Part shown: positions 1 to 12,443 of the stretch, in pieces
Layout of the letters: each line of letters begins with the position of its first letter
Position numbering within the stretch: position 1 is the first letter of the stretch
Notes under the pieces: generated by a model
What the model was told of the DNA's origin: nothing
Database searches by the model: none
What the model saw: the letters and a program-made list of their open reading frames with translations, nothing else
DNA from: Saccoglossus kowalevskii
Taxonomy: Eukaryota; Hemichordata; Enteropneusta; Harrimaniidae
NCBI RefSeq assembly: GCF_000003605.2
Contig: NW_003141319.1
Coordinates: 184,031-218,366 of the forward strand
Reading direction: 5' to 3'
Length of the DNA: 34,336 nt
Position numbers and translations under genes: made by a program

Positions 1-299
1 ACACTATACATATTTAGAGAAAAAAAAATGTAACCATAATCATGTCAGTATTGGCATGACAGAACTGCATTAGTTAAAAAAAAAAAAAAAAAATTCAATT
101 TCGAGATGACCCAAGGCTAGAGAAAACACCCTCTGTTCAGACATATTGGTTTATGCATTGACTACATTCACTGAGGCTATTGACTTTTAGCTTCAATGAC
201 AGGCTACTTTGGTGAAGATGCCTAAAGCATGACACCACAACATATGTTTTGCTTCGTCTTATGAAGTACCTTATGAAATAAATGTAGTACACAGGTGGT
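1..299. other. AT-rich sequence, no gene seen
   Basis: Single-copy-looking AT-rich sequence with an A tract at about 76-93. No splice-flanked conserved exon or RNA gene was recognised. Confidence 0.5.
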
Positions 300-420
300 G
301 AACCAAATAAAAACTATGTTCACACTTGTACAGGAGGTTCATATCTGAACCAAATAAAAACTATGTTCACACTTGTACAGGAGGTTCATATCTGAACCAA
401 ATAAAAACTATGTTCACACT
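300..420. repeat. 47-bp tandem repeat, about 2.6 copies
   Basis: The unit starts GAACCAAATAAAAACTATG at 300, 347 and 394, giving an exact 47-bp period. The first two copies are identical, and the third breaks off after TTCACACTT. Such a small, exact array points to a recent local duplication. Confidence 0.95.
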
Positions 421-1882
421 TATGTCCTGCTCTTGAACAAAAACTAATAACAATTCTTATGGTAGGACATTTTTCAATATGTGCGCATATTTTAGTGCAT
501 ATTGCAGTAACAATATTGTGACAAAATCAATCTATAATCAATCGTTTCACTGTTAGTCTACAATATATGGACTTTTTGTGCACTGTCAATCTGTTTTTTG
601 AAAATTTTATGCATAAATGGCAATACAGCATTTCATGGCTTTCAAAGACTTCAAAGAAAACACAGCTCATCAATAAAAATACCTTAGTTGAAAGTGAGAG
701 CGCAACTTTTTTTGCCCCTCAAACAGGGTAACCATGGTAACAGTGAACACAAGAGAATGGGACACTGTCATTGTGCTGTGTGGTTTCTAAGTTTTGGTAA
801 AAAACAATGTGTTTTTATTGGTATATATTGCATGCGACAGTGTGGTGTTACGATTACCACACATGTTTATATTAAGCTTTCTGGTCATAATACATTGCAC
901 TGGTATCATTGCACATAGGTATGCTGATCTTAAAACAAAAATGTGTAAAAATAGTTCTGTCTACATTTCACAAAATTGTGATTCCCTAAAATCAAACTAA
1001 TTAAGTCGAACACTCTGAGAGCTGCAAATTTGACTAAAATTGGTCAAAGTGGTGATAGCAAATCAACACCCAACTCTTAAAAACACCAAAGGAAATTATT
1101 CAGAAAGCCTGCGATGTCACATGACCTAGACTGATATCACATGACCAACTCTTCATACATTCCTTAGTTTGGTTAATCATTAGCAACACGTAGTCTACAG
1201 TAATATAGATTTATTGCCATGGCAATAAGTACACATCATTCTCAGATCAAAACTGATAACATTTTGATTTAATATCGCATAAAGTCTGATTTTTTTCTCC
1301 TTCATGGCATTACGATTTATTGTCGACTGATAAGAATAAACGTAAAAAGGCACGCTATCTGTGTTTTGAATGTGTCATCGAAATATGGTACGTTTCAACA
1401 ATAAGCAAATAATTATCTGAGATAGTGAAGGACTCAGCTGCAAGGAATCTCATCCAGTGATGAAGATTAGATACAACGCAGGAATCTGTAAACAAAATGT
1501 TATCTCTCTCTGTTTATGTCTCACAAGTGTATATGGCTTGGTCATCTTTTAATTAAGATAGAGTGTGTTTTTTATTTAAAGGCAAACAAAAATTAAATTT
1601 TGAGCCAGGATCTTTTTTGAGGGAGCTTGAGAAATAAGACAATTTCAACTGCAAATGTTCTTTAAGACTAGGGTAAGGTAACTTAATTCTTTAACCTTTT
1701 TTGGCCAATATTCCTAATTTATCACTATATATTATCCTATTTTTTTTTATAATATAATATAATATAATAACAATTTAAATAGACATTTTAAAAAAAAATT
1801 TGAAAATTAGTTTGGTTAAGGATTACTGAAGTAAATTGAAACAGACTTTTATTTATAACTCTATATGCACTTTCTTTATCTA
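421..1882. other. No recognised feature
   Basis: Two overlapping short open frames (688-918 and 794-1000) have no recognisable motif and no codon signature; I take them as chance. The rest is AT-rich with homopolymer tracts. Confidence 0.45.
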
Positions 1883-1883
1883 G

Positions 1884-1896
1884 CCACTAGAGGGCA
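1884..1896 (+). promoter_or_regulatory. CTCF-type motif, perfect core
   Basis: CCACTAGAGGGCA matches all 13 positions of the bilaterian CTCF core CCASYAGRKGGCR, on the plus strand. It lies in otherwise AT-rich sequence. The motif is known to be conserved across Bilateria; binding here is inferred. Confidence 0.5.
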
Positions 1897-2498
1897 CATT
1901 TCTCCGCAGTTTCACGTGTTTCCACACCCACCTTTTTCCCATCTCCAAATAAGGGCTGTGACAGAACAGAATGTTTTAATAATTTTGCAATTTACCCTGG
2001 CACATGATACTGATGAAAATTTGTAATTGGTTTGCTGTATATAACATAACATAAAATAGTATAAATGGTTAATTTTTTGGTAATTTGCCCATGATGAGGT
2101 TCATGTTATATCAACAATGGGCAATAAATTAATGACAAAGAAATACTAAGCAATAAAGATACAATTACGACATGTTTCTAAATTGATATACAATATAAAA
2201 CAATTTCTTTTCATATTTTCTCAGACACCAAATCATTTAAAATTTTAAATGACATTATTTTTCCAACCAAAATGATGTACATTTTTATGTATTTTTCTAG
2301 AATTTTTTTTGTCAATTTTGAATCAAACAGACACAATTTCTTATGGCTACTCAGGTCTTGAGTAAAATTGTTAAAAAAATACAAAAAAATGATAATTGTT
2401 TATTTTGTGACAAAGTGGACTTAAATTATGTGTTCAAAAGTTTGACAACAACATTTACTTTTTTTGACCTAACTTTACAATTTATTAAAAAAAATTAT
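1897..2498. other. AT-rich, no feature
   Basis: Strongly AT-biased, with T and A tracts and a 72-codon open frame at 2343-2561 that I take as chance. Confidence 0.4.
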
Positions 2499-2623
2499 GA
2501 ACGGGACCCCCACCCCCCACCCCAAATATTGCAAATTTTTACAGGTTTTCAGAAAATTTAAATTTTGACGAAAATATATCATGTTTATGAATTAAAAAGG
2601 TGGTGTTCATTGAGTCCCGTTGC
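2499..2623. repeat. Possible small inverted-repeat element
   Basis: AACGGGAC at the left is mirrored by GTCCCGTT at the right, with C-rich and GGTGG stretches just inside each end. The spacing (about 125 bp) suits a MITE, but the arms are only 8 bp and no second copy was seen. Confidence 0.25.
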
Positions 2624-5410
2624 TTGTTATGTTACATACAGGTTCCTTGCAGATTATAGTGTGTGTAAAACCAGTGTTCATTTTGAATGAAATTCCAAAA
2701 TGTGCTATATTGTAGTTTTCTTTAAAACAGATACTGACAACATTTTATTTTCTGTGTTATTTTTTTTTATAATATACAGATTTTTGATTAAAAAAATGTT
2801 GCTTTATTTTATAAAAGCCAATGGTAGTGAATAAATAATACATTTACAGTTGTTATAATTCACGTAAATAAATTTACATATTCTGCGGGTGTGTCTATAT
2901 TTTTAGTACTTGAATTAGGCTAATGTCTATATCCCCAAACTGGTGAGCAAATAGTAACTTACGATTGTCACAATTGTGAAGTAAGAACCAGTTGACTTAT
3001 GTTAACATTGTATGAACAGAAATCCAACACGGTTTAAAAACGAGAACATATGTGCACAATTTCAAATACTAGCAATTGTGTGTTTTAAACAAGCGCAACA
3101 TGTTTTTCTGTGGAACTAATCAAATTAAAAAAAATTAAGCTACTTGATATTTTAAAAATGATGTTAAGTGAATTATTCACAGCCGATGGAGAATAAACGC
3201 TCAGCGCTGAATGTACAAGAGCTCTGTGTGATAAGCTAACAGAAATCACATAGCAAAACAAATAATGACGATATACAAGAACCATATTTTGTGATGTTTC
3301 AATCAGCAACTGGCTCTTTCAGACTCGGTGAAAACATCTGTATGCTTTTGCTGTATACTGCTTCTTTTGTCTCTGCAAACAAAAACAGGCTACAATACCT
3401 GAAGCAAAAAATAAACTCAACTGTGAAGAGGTCTTAATCTTTCGGAAAAGCCAAATTGTTAACGGAGACTATGGTAGTGATGAGTATTTTGATAGACAGA
3501 TGGGAAACTCTAAAACAAAGATGACAACAACAGAATAGGACAAATGGAAGAATTAATCAAGGGTCACATTGCCTTTATTATTGCGCTGAATAAAAGAGGT
3601 GCCTTTCTTTTTTAAGTATTTTTTATCAAGTTTTAAGTTATTTTTCCAATTCCACAATTTTGGAACAATGTGGTGATTTTTTTTAACTACTGGTGACCTC
3701 ATGAATGTTTTAACAATTTTTAAGGGATATAAAATTTTATTTATTTTTGTCCTGTGAGAAGTAACAAAATGTTCAGGCATGTTTGACAATTTTCTTATAA
3801 TTTGATTATACCGGTATTATATAAAACTATTTTTATTTCTTTATATAGTTCTAAGCTGAAAATATAACGAGAAAGATTTTGGGGAAAAATTCTGAAATTA
3901 ACATCAAAACTGAACATTAATATATCAAAATCAGTTTAATCATTTTTGTTTGTTTTAAAATCGTCAGAAAATATAAAAAACATTGATAACATTTTTTGAA
4001 CCAGTTTTTTGGGTGTAAAACATAAATGAAACATGGTCACATTTTCTTTCCATAAAAGAAGCATTTCATTTACCTTGAATATGACAACATTTTTTTTTGC
4101 TGTGATAAATTTTATGATTTAGCTATTCAAGAACATTGGTCAGAAGGAAAATTCAAAAAAGTTACATAAAGTACTTCAAAAATTCTGCGGTTCCCCAGAC
4201 TCACAAAATTGCCAAAAAATTCATCTCCCAAAATTGAAGCAGTTTCTTGAGAGCAACATAAGCACTAACATAAAAGCAAAAAAAAATTTTAAACAACGTT
4301 TTTTACTTTTAATAAGATCAGTATAAATGAAACAAGACCTGAATGACACACTCATACAGTGAAATAATCTGAGGTAATTGGCAGTCGCACTGTACAACAT
4401 ATTCTTATCAGTGATATTAATCTTAATATGTATATGTATATATACAGAACCAACAGTCCCACTATAAATTGGGAAAATAAAACCCCAGGGACAGTAAATC
4501 TGAAACGACTGAGTATGAATATAAAATCAAACTACACAATTCATTAACTGTGTAATGAACATTGGCATTTACCTCATAAGCCAGGTATGACTGAAATTTA
4601 GATTTAAGGCATATAATTAGAAGAATTTGGAACCAAAACTGCAGTAAAATAAGTTACCATGTGCAAAGTTGTTGTCAATTTTTTTTTTCAATAAAAAAAA
4701 AGTTTCTCCTTCAACTTTATTTTTATAAAAGTATGTTAATTTAATTATATGATGTTTTTTTTTTCATAGCAAATAATAATGTAGACTTTCATGAATAAAA
4801 TAAAAATCTTAGAAAATTTTAGTTGGGAAAAATAATAACAGTCATGCAATACATTGGTTGTTTGTATTCACACTACTCCCACAGTTAAAGACAATAGTGC
4901 AATACTCATAATTAAGGCACATGTCAAAAATTAACAAGAACAAAGACAAACAAAATACATAATTATAAAAAGTAGAAAATCTCCATAGCAACTACAAACT
5001 TAACTTTTACCAATTTACTTCAGTTAAAGATCCATTATTTCAGTGATGTCATTTTAAATTTGAGTCAAATATTTCATTATTTAACAAACAAAAAAACGTA
5101 AATAAAATTATAGCTACTGACTGGAAGTATTTTTCTTTAGTTGATATGACAAAAAATCAATATCTTAATATGTTAAATCTAAAAAAAAAGAATGTCATTT
5201 TAATGTTAACAAAAAAAAATGTTGCAAATTATTAAAAAATATTAAAACCAAAATGAATTTAGACAGTGTCAATAATTATAATGATATATATTCCATATGA
5301 AGACATGATAAAATGGAGAAAGAAGCAGTTTTGTTATCAGATCCCTTGATCTCAACGCCATTGCAGTTGTATTATTGCAACCAATAAGGCTTAGGTGAAT
5401 GATTAATTAA
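2624..5410. other. Long AT-rich gene-free stretch
   Basis: About 2.8 kb of low-complexity AT-rich DNA. Short frames at 3085-3309 and 3553-3789 (minus) contain no motif I know. No transposon open frame, tRNA or conserved exon was seen. Confidence 0.5.
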
Positions 5411-5598
5411 TTTGAGTCCCTTGTTTTCAACGAACTCCGCTCTCTAGGGTAATATCTTCACACGAACCATCAATATTAAAGCTCAACGACAGCTCTCCTT
5501 ATCACGCTAAGCCGCATCAGTAAGATTATCCTTTCAGTTTAACTTGGATAAGCGTGGTAATCCCAGAAACGGCGACTAATCATACAAAAGGGACTCAA
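5411..5598. repeat. Inverted-repeat element, about 190 bp
   Basis: TTTGAGTCCC at the left end (5411-5420) is mirrored exactly by GGGACTCAAA at the right end (5589-5598). Inside are two more sites in opposite orientation, CTTATCACGCTAAG and GATAAGCGTGGTAA, which share a diverged AGCGTGRTAA core. It is more GC-rich than its surroundings. It may be a MITE or a structured regulatory element; no other copy lies in this window. Confidence 0.4.
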
Positions 5599-5949
5599 AA
5601 CGTATCATTTACATGCTGTATGTGTCTACAAAGAAAAAAAAAGTCTCAAAAAAAGAATTAATTACAAGTATAATTCTGTTTTTATAGTTTTACTATAAAA
5701 ATGCACTCGTGTTTGATCAACGAAAAGATAAATTTTGAAAATATTAAATTACTGATGTGTGTCTCTGAGGTCCTTTTTATTTTATTTTTAATTTTACCTT
5801 TTTTATCCTCCGGGAGGAAACAGGATCTATGAGGAGTGTATGAAATCTAAGCAGTATGGCGTCATGATTACATTCAATCTGTTGTCGCACTTTTAGACGA
5901 TGTATAAAAAGATTAAAAAAAAACTTACGAACATAACATCAATTTTTGA
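5599..5949. other. AT-rich spacer
   Basis: No gene or repeat recognised. A/T tracts predominate. Confidence 0.4.
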
Positions 5950-6560
5950 TTCACTTTAGTGCTAGCAGTAAGCTACGCCACTACGGGTGCAGTATGCGGA
6001 AAAGAGATAACAGGACCGACAGTGCTGCTCGATGATGCGTTCCCACCTGTCATTCACTCATTTGCGGCAAATCTTCACATGCAAATTGCCGAAATGAACA
6101 GTGGCGAGAGATATGATGCACTATTAGGAGATAGAACATTGATTCCAGCGTCAATTAGCCATTCATTATTTATCAGTGAAGTAGTTGCCGATAGCGACAC
6201 TGATTAATCACAGTGTCAGGCTTGTTGATTTCTGTGTCTGTTTCAGCGGCAGCCGAAATTACCGGGAGGACATGGCCAATAAATAACGAATAAATCATAA
6301 GGCTGTATACATTATCTAGACAGAGACGCACCTCTTGACGACTCACCTCAGGGAAAAACCATCCGTAATGAAATTTCCTGACAAATTTCTTGGGGAATTT
6401 CATAATATAAATCTTCTCAAATTTCTCAGCCAGCGGCAAGGATTGGCTGATGGGGAAATGACTGCCAGAGCAGAAATAAGTCCCAGGTGACAATGACAGC
6501 CTCATCTGGGATTCCCCGTGTGTTAATGTGAAATTATTGTAGCTAATGTCCTCCACACTT
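5950..6560. promoter_or_regulatory. Candidate cis-regulatory module (or unrecognised exon)
   Basis: This block has higher GC and complexity than its surroundings. It contains a perfect POU octamer ATGCAAAT (6079-6086) and a near-palindrome of 22 bases (6196-6217) with arms GACACTG and CAGTGTC around ATTAATCA. It also has CAATTAGCC, AATAAATCATAA and TGACAG words. An 82-codon frame is open on the plus strand (5959-6207) and a 127-codon frame on the minus strand (6173-6556). Neither has a motif I recognise, and both begin without a convincing start context. A conserved non-coding element fits better, but an exon cannot be excluded. Confidence 0.35.
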
Positions 6561-6966
6561 CACTGAACGCATATATGAATGAACGCCAATTTTAAACAAC
6601 ACTGGAGTTATGAAGTGTAAAACAAATGACCAAATCCGGTTATGTATTATAACAGCTATGATGCTATTAAAAGGATACAATCCAAGTTGACCTTTGACCT
6701 CCCCTTTCACTCAAACAGACATTTTTTGCTTCCTTTTTATACTTTTTAATTTCATCCATAATGCATCTGAAGACAAATTTCATGGATTTCATTTTGTATC
6801 CCACATATTAGGAAATTTGAAATTAGGTTGCTTATACATATTGCTAAAAAAAAATTTTGTTTTTCTTGACAGTTAACAACGAGTTGTACCATTTAACCAC
6901 ACTTTTTGAATAGCCTAATAGATTATTAAAATCACTTAAGTTAGGTTTGATATGATATACATTTTG

Positions 6967-6968
<2 letters not shown>
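6561..6968. other. No recognised feature
   Basis: AT-rich; the 60-codon frame at 6694-6876 is hydrophobic and unremarkable, taken as chance. Confidence 0.4.

Positions 6969-7026
<58 letters not shown>
6969..7026. repeat. (TA)n microsatellite
   Basis: About 29 uninterrupted TA dinucleotides. Confidence 0.98.
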
Positions 7027-7030
<4 letters not shown>

Positions 7031-8145
7031 ACCTGGCAGTTTTATGCGTATTGTTATAATTCAATGTCAAAGTATAAAACATAAAACAACACTGAAAATT
7101 ATGCCTTATACATACAAATGTATAATCATTTCAAAAGTAAAAATAAATATTATTACTAAAATTACACATGTCTATTACACAATATCGGTTTAAAACACAA
7201 TGATCTTTTCTTACAGACGTGCGATTCACAACCATGTTCGGTCAAAAGCACAGTATCTGGGTATGATACTATTGATTTAAATTGCGCTAACAAGTAATTA
7301 TCTTACTTCAGGAAATTTGAGTTGATTGTTTTGGGAGTGACACTTTTTGATGTATTATCCTAACTGTCCATCAACTTGTTGATAATTGTTAACACTTTAA
7401 AATAATCGTTGTGTATCTACGTCCATAACTGGTACCAATTATACAGTGTAAATGACAAGGAGGATAACGTTATTATTATTAACATAATTGAAAATAATTG
7501 ATCTAATTGATATGACTGACTTCCGACGCAGACCAATTGGAAACCCTCATCCATGATGAGTGATCTCTGAACAGAAGCAGACAATTTCCTTAATGCTATG
7601 TACTCTACGTAAACATAAAGATGGGAGAATCTTTAAAACTCATCCTGCAAAGAAACAAATCATACTTTGCAAGAATACAATATTAAAAAACTGTTTAAAC
7701 AACCTACCAGTAATCGTCTTCTTCAAACACAATTAATAGATTAAAAAAATATATTTATTTTTTTACCCGTCATCAGAGAATCGAAAGTGACTGATGCATG
7801 CAGTGCGTGCATTGCTGATTTGATACTAATTTGTTACAAGTGCTCGGATGGTGATCAGAAAATAGAAATTAGGGAGAGAAAATATTACTTTTTAATGAGG
7901 AAAAATTGAAGTTGAAAGCATATACATCAAAGGTGGGCTCGAGAAATGTTGATTGTGAGGCTGTATAATTGACTGACTCATGTTTTCAAATAGTTGCTTT
8001 GTGATTATGGTCGACTAAGGTATTAAGAAACAATTTGGGCAAATGGGATTCTTTTAAAGAACAAGCTCAATGTGTGGGAATTAAAATTTGGGATGTTTAC
8101 ATGTTTATTTACTGGTTACCAGTAGCCTACCACGGACTCTACAAG
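7027..8145. other. Gene-free, with a more complex patch near 7.5 to 7.6 kb
   Basis: Mostly AT-rich. At about 7500-7610 the sequence is more complex (CTAATTGATATGACTGAC, CCAATTGG, CATGATGAGTGATC) and could be a small regulatory element. No coding signal. Confidence 0.35.
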
Positions 8146-8655
8146 GAGGTCAAAGCCACTGTCTGTACCCAGGTGAGTGTGCCACAGACTCAATGGAGAG
8201 ACCAAGGCCACTGTACTGTGCAATGGGGAGGTCAAAGCCACTGTACCCTAGGTGTATGTGTGCCACAGACTCAATGGAGAGGTCAAAGCCACTGTACCCA
8301 GGGTAAGTGTGCCACAGACTCAATGGAGAGGCGAAGGCCACAGACTCAATGGAGAGGTCAAAGCCACTGTACCCAGGGTAAGTGTGCCACAGACTCAATG
8401 GAGAGGCGAAGGCCACTGTACTGTGCAATGGGAAGGTCAGAACCACTGTACCCAGGGTAAGTGTGCCACAGACTCAATGGGGAGGCGAAGGCCACTGTAC
8501 TGTGCAATGAGGAGGCCAGAACCACTGTACCCAGGGTAAGTGTGCCACAGACTCAATGGAGAGGCGAAGGCCACTGTACTGTGGAATGGGGAGGGGAAAG
8601 CCATTGTACCCTGGGTGTGTGTGCCACAGATTGAATGGGGAGGCCAGAGCCACTG
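8146..8655. repeat. 49-bp minisatellite, locus 1
   Basis: About ten units built on AAAGCCACTGTACCC, then AGTGTGCCACAGACTC and AATGGAGAGG, with a 49-bp period. Some units are shortened or carry an added CTGTACTGTGCAATGGG segment. Open frames appear on both strands because the unit lacks stops in several frames; the repeated peptides are by-products. The same consensus recurs at 15.9 and 20.8 kb. Confidence 0.95.
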
Positions 8656-10149
8656 ACTGTCATTCATTCACTAATGTATACCACTGAATTTACACCCAAA
8701 AAAAATCAAGAAAGACAATAGGGACAATAAAGCTTGAATTCACTTATTTATAAACATAACCCAATAAACAATAATTTATTGTATTAGCATTAAGAGATAT
8801 TAACCCCAAGAATAAGTTTGTTGTTGTTGTTGTTGCAAGTTTCCCCAAAAAACACAATCTGATTACTACAGGTGTGTAATTCAACTAAAAGCCGATAATT
8901 TGACATGATATAATGCCAGGTAATAATAGACAGTACCTAATGATAATTTGCTAAATTTAATTAGTCAAATGAGAACATTGTTGCCAAATACCATTCAGCC
9001 ATCAAGCAATACATAATAGTCTTGTGTAAGTAGCAGAACAATGAAGTACATGATAGAAGAAAAATGAGACAACTCATTTTTTTTCTTTACATTGTATTTG
9101 TTGAGCAGTCCAATTAAATAATTGCATTTTCTAGGTAGGATATCAGGCGCCTTTACATCTAATTAGGCAAAGGGTTATCATTCAGTTTAGAAAGAAACTT
9201 TCTAAGAATAATTTTTGATCTTTTTTTGATAACACTGCTTTAGTGAGATGTTGATATAATCATAAAATATTGATATGATTATAAAATAAACGATAATGTT
9301 TATAATACTATAAAGAGTCATCCACTTTTAAATTGAAATTATTTTATTTATAATTAATTGTGAATACTTAAAAGTATTAAAATATTAAAATTAAGAGAAA
9401 ATATATTTATTAATAAACTTTTTGAAAGCATGTTACTGGTATATGTATATATTTCATTTCACCTGTCATTTTTTCAATTAAAAAAAAAAGATTAGTTATA
9501 AGAAAAATTTGCGAAAATACTTGAATTTTCAATCACTCAAAAAATTCTATGATTTGGAGCGAAAATTACACAGCATAAGAATTATAAAAAGTTGTGCAAA
9601 CCTATCATCGTTAATCCTGAGAAAGGGTTAGTCAGCCACCTGCCCATTAACCATTACCCACTGTACCTAGGTTAGAAAATACTTTTTCAATTCGGTGAAT
9701 AATTATTTTTCCTCTTTTTATAGCAATTATTTTGTTTTTGCTCTCAAATTTTTAGCTTTAAAGAAGAACTTGGAATAAACATTTGGAATGAAATGAACAA
9801 GTTTTCATTCAAATTTAATCCATTCTCGTTAAAGTCCCATGCACTTTTTTATGACACATACTAACATTTAATGTCAATTCAATCGCCAAAATAGCCATCA
9901 TCGTCTGTGTATTCGATCTATTTTATTAGCATACACTATCCAATCCTTAAGATAACAATTTTGAGTCCCCAATTAAAATAAAAGACAAATCATTACAAAT
10001 GTACCTGTCCCAAACATATCTCTAAAAATATTGCTGAATGTCCCAGAGCAGCTTGTCTAAAAACCATGAATAAAATTATACTGACAAAGCCGTTAAAATT
10101 TGCGATCTTAGGCGAAAATCTATTAAATGCGATACCGCTACATTAGATG
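8656..10149. other. AT-rich gene-free stretch
   Basis: Contains a short TTG run at about 8818-8835 and many A/T tracts. No gene, RNA or transposon end recognised. Confidence 0.45.
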
Positions 10150-10470
10150 CATCCATCATATTCAAAATGGCGACACAAATGAGTAATGACAGCCGGGAAA
10201 TCACTTTTGTTGGCTGGAGACGTGAAAAGCGGATTTGGTTCCAGGCACTTAGGTAGTATCATCCAGAATAAATTGTCACTAAACAAGAAGAGTCTCAATG
10301 GAAGTAGCGAGCCGTGAAGCGATAAGAAAAGCGGCCATTTTTAGTGTCATAATAATTGTGACCAGATCCATCACATATACAGGTTTGCTGTAACAAATCC
10401 TCTGGGAAAAACATCTGAGATAAACACCACCATAATTTTTCTCCGCCAGATTTACAACATTCATGTCAGC
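10150..10470. promoter_or_regulatory. Candidate cis-regulatory module
   Basis: A complex, less AT-biased block. It has YY1-like words (CAAAATGGCGAC near 10163 and GCGGCCATTTTTAG near 10331), GATAAG near 10321, a GAGATAAACACC GATA/Fox-like word near 10418, and CAGCTAATTAG at its right end. A 61-codon minus frame (10279-10464) has no known motif. I infer a regulatory role only from composition and motif density. Confidence 0.3.
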
Positions 10471-10827
10471 TAATTAGTTATATTTTAATTACTTCTAATT
10501 ATTTTTCATTGATTGGGATCCTATTTTCAGTAATGATCACTATCGAATTTATGGCTAAGTGTTGTCGCTTTGATGGTGATAAATTTTGACCAATCATTTA
10601 CATGTTTAAATTCAAATGTTATTTCAATGTTCTCAAATCGTGACCTGAACTCAGACCATTAGATTTTATTCACATTTTATGTATTTATTTTTCTTTCTCC
10701 AAACCTCAGAACAAAGTACAAAAATTTCTATCACCACTTTCCAAGAAAAATCATGAGAAATATTGAAAAAGAATGTTCCTGGTGAATAACAGAAAAAAAC
10801 TAATTTGTACATATTTTGACAAAAATT
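10471..10827. other. AT-rich spacer
   Basis: No independent feature. On the minus strand the open frame from the 28-bp array continues into 10666-10827, giving a non-repetitive Phe/Tyr-rich tail with no recognisable motif. Confidence 0.45.
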
Positions 10828-12153
10828 GGATATATGTTTATAGTCTGGTACATGAGGATATAAGTTTGTAGTCTGGTACATGTGGATATAAGCTTGTAGT
10901 CTGGTACAAGTAGATATAAACTTGTAGTCTGGTACATGTGGATATAAGTTTGTAGTCTGGTACATGTGGATGTAAGTTTGTAGTCTGGTACATGTGGATA
11001 TAAGTTTGTAGTCTGGTACATGTGGATATAAGTTTGTAGTCTGGTACATGTGGATATAAGTTTGTAGTCTGGTACATGTAGATATAAACTTGTAGTCTGG
11101 TATATGTGGATATAAGTTTGTAGTCTGGTACATGTAGATATAAACTTGTAGTCTGGTACATGTAGATATAAACTTGTAGTCTGGTACATGTGGATATAAA
11201 TTTGTAGTCTGGTACATGTAGATATAATTTTGTAGTCTGGTACATATGGATATAAGTTTGTAGTCTGGTACATGTGGATATAAGTTTGTAGTCTGGTACA
11301 TGTAGATATAAACTTGTAGTCTGGTACATGTAGATATAAACTTGTAGTCTGGTACATGTAGATATAAACTTGTAGTCTGGTACATGTGGATATAAGTTTG
11401 TAGTCTGGTACATGTGGATATAAGTTTGTAGTCTGGTACATGTAGATATAAGTTTGTAGTCTGGTACATGTGGATATAAGTTTGTAGTCTGGTACATGTA
11501 GATATAAACTTGTAGTCTGGTACATGCAGATATAAGCTTGTAGTCTGGTACATGTGGATATAAGTTTGTAGTCTGGTACATGTAGATATAATTTTGTAGT
11601 CTGGTACATATGGATATAAGTTTGTAGTCTGGTACATATGGATATAAACTTGTAGTCTGGTACATGTAGGTATAAGCTTGTAGTCTGGTACATGTGGATA
11701 TAAGTTTATAGTCTGGTATATGTAGATATAATTTTGTAGTCTGGTACATGTAGATATAATTTTGTAGTCTGGTACATGTGGATGTAAGTTTGTAGTCTGG
11801 TACATGTGGATGTAAGTTTGTAGTCTGATACATGTAGATATAATTTTGTAGTCTGGTACATGTGGATAAAAGTTTGTAGTCTGGTACATGTGGATGTAAG
11901 TTTGTAGTCTGGTACATGTGGATGTAAGTTTGTAGTTTGGTACATGTGGATGTAAGTTCGTAGTCTGGTACATGTGGATATAAGCTTGTAGTCTGGTACA
12001 TGTAGATATAATTTTGTAGTCTGGTACATGTGGATGTAAGTTTGTAGTCTGGTACATGTGGATGTAAGTTTATAGTCTGGTACATGTGGATGTAAGTTTA
12101 TAGTCTGGTACATGTGGATATAAGTTTGTAATCTGGTACATGTGGATATAAGC
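10828..12153. repeat. 28-bp minisatellite, about 47 units
   Basis: The unit is GTAGTCTGGTACATGTGGAT followed by ATAAGTTT. Units vary mainly at GTGGATATAAGTTT, GTAGATATAAACTT, GTAGATATAATTTT and GTGGATGTAAGTTT. On the minus strand all three frames stay open for hundreds of codons (frames of 463, 415 and 297 codons). Since 28 is one more than a multiple of three, each frame encodes the same cyclic 28-residue peptide (MYQTTNLYPHVPDYK and onward). I call it a non-coding minisatellite: there is no signal peptide, no splice-linked exon and no conserved domain. Confidence 0.95.
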
Positions 12154-12443
12154 AATGCATTGTGGGATATATCCTCCCATTGTATACAACTATCAGCAAA
12201 CTCACTAAATTAAATGTTAATTTTTCAAAAATGTTTTAACAATATCAGGATTCACATCATTATATATATGAACTTTTCATACCATGTCAAAATTTGAAGA
12301 ACATATATAACCATGGAAACCAGTGCAAAAACGGAAATTATTTAATGACATTTCGGACTTGTCCAAACATTTTTTTGATGACCCTGATTTGTTTTTGATG
12401 TCATTAACCCATGACATTAATGACAGTATTTATAGAAGATTAT
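12154..12443. other. AT-rich spacer between array and MITE
   Basis: No gene seen. The frame at 12323-12520 runs into the adjacent MITE and is taken as chance. Confidence 0.4.

Noticed and set aside
8035-8667. Overlapping open frames of 72-141 codons on both strands with repeated Cys/His/Trp motifs
   Set aside because: They lie on the 49-bp minisatellite, and the same peptides appear in several frames because the unit length is not a multiple of three. No domain or splice-linked exon.
10666-12057. 463-codon repeat protein on the minus strand
   Set aside because: Not annotated as a gene because equal frames exist in the other two phases and no start context, signal peptide or domain is seen; kept as a finding instead.
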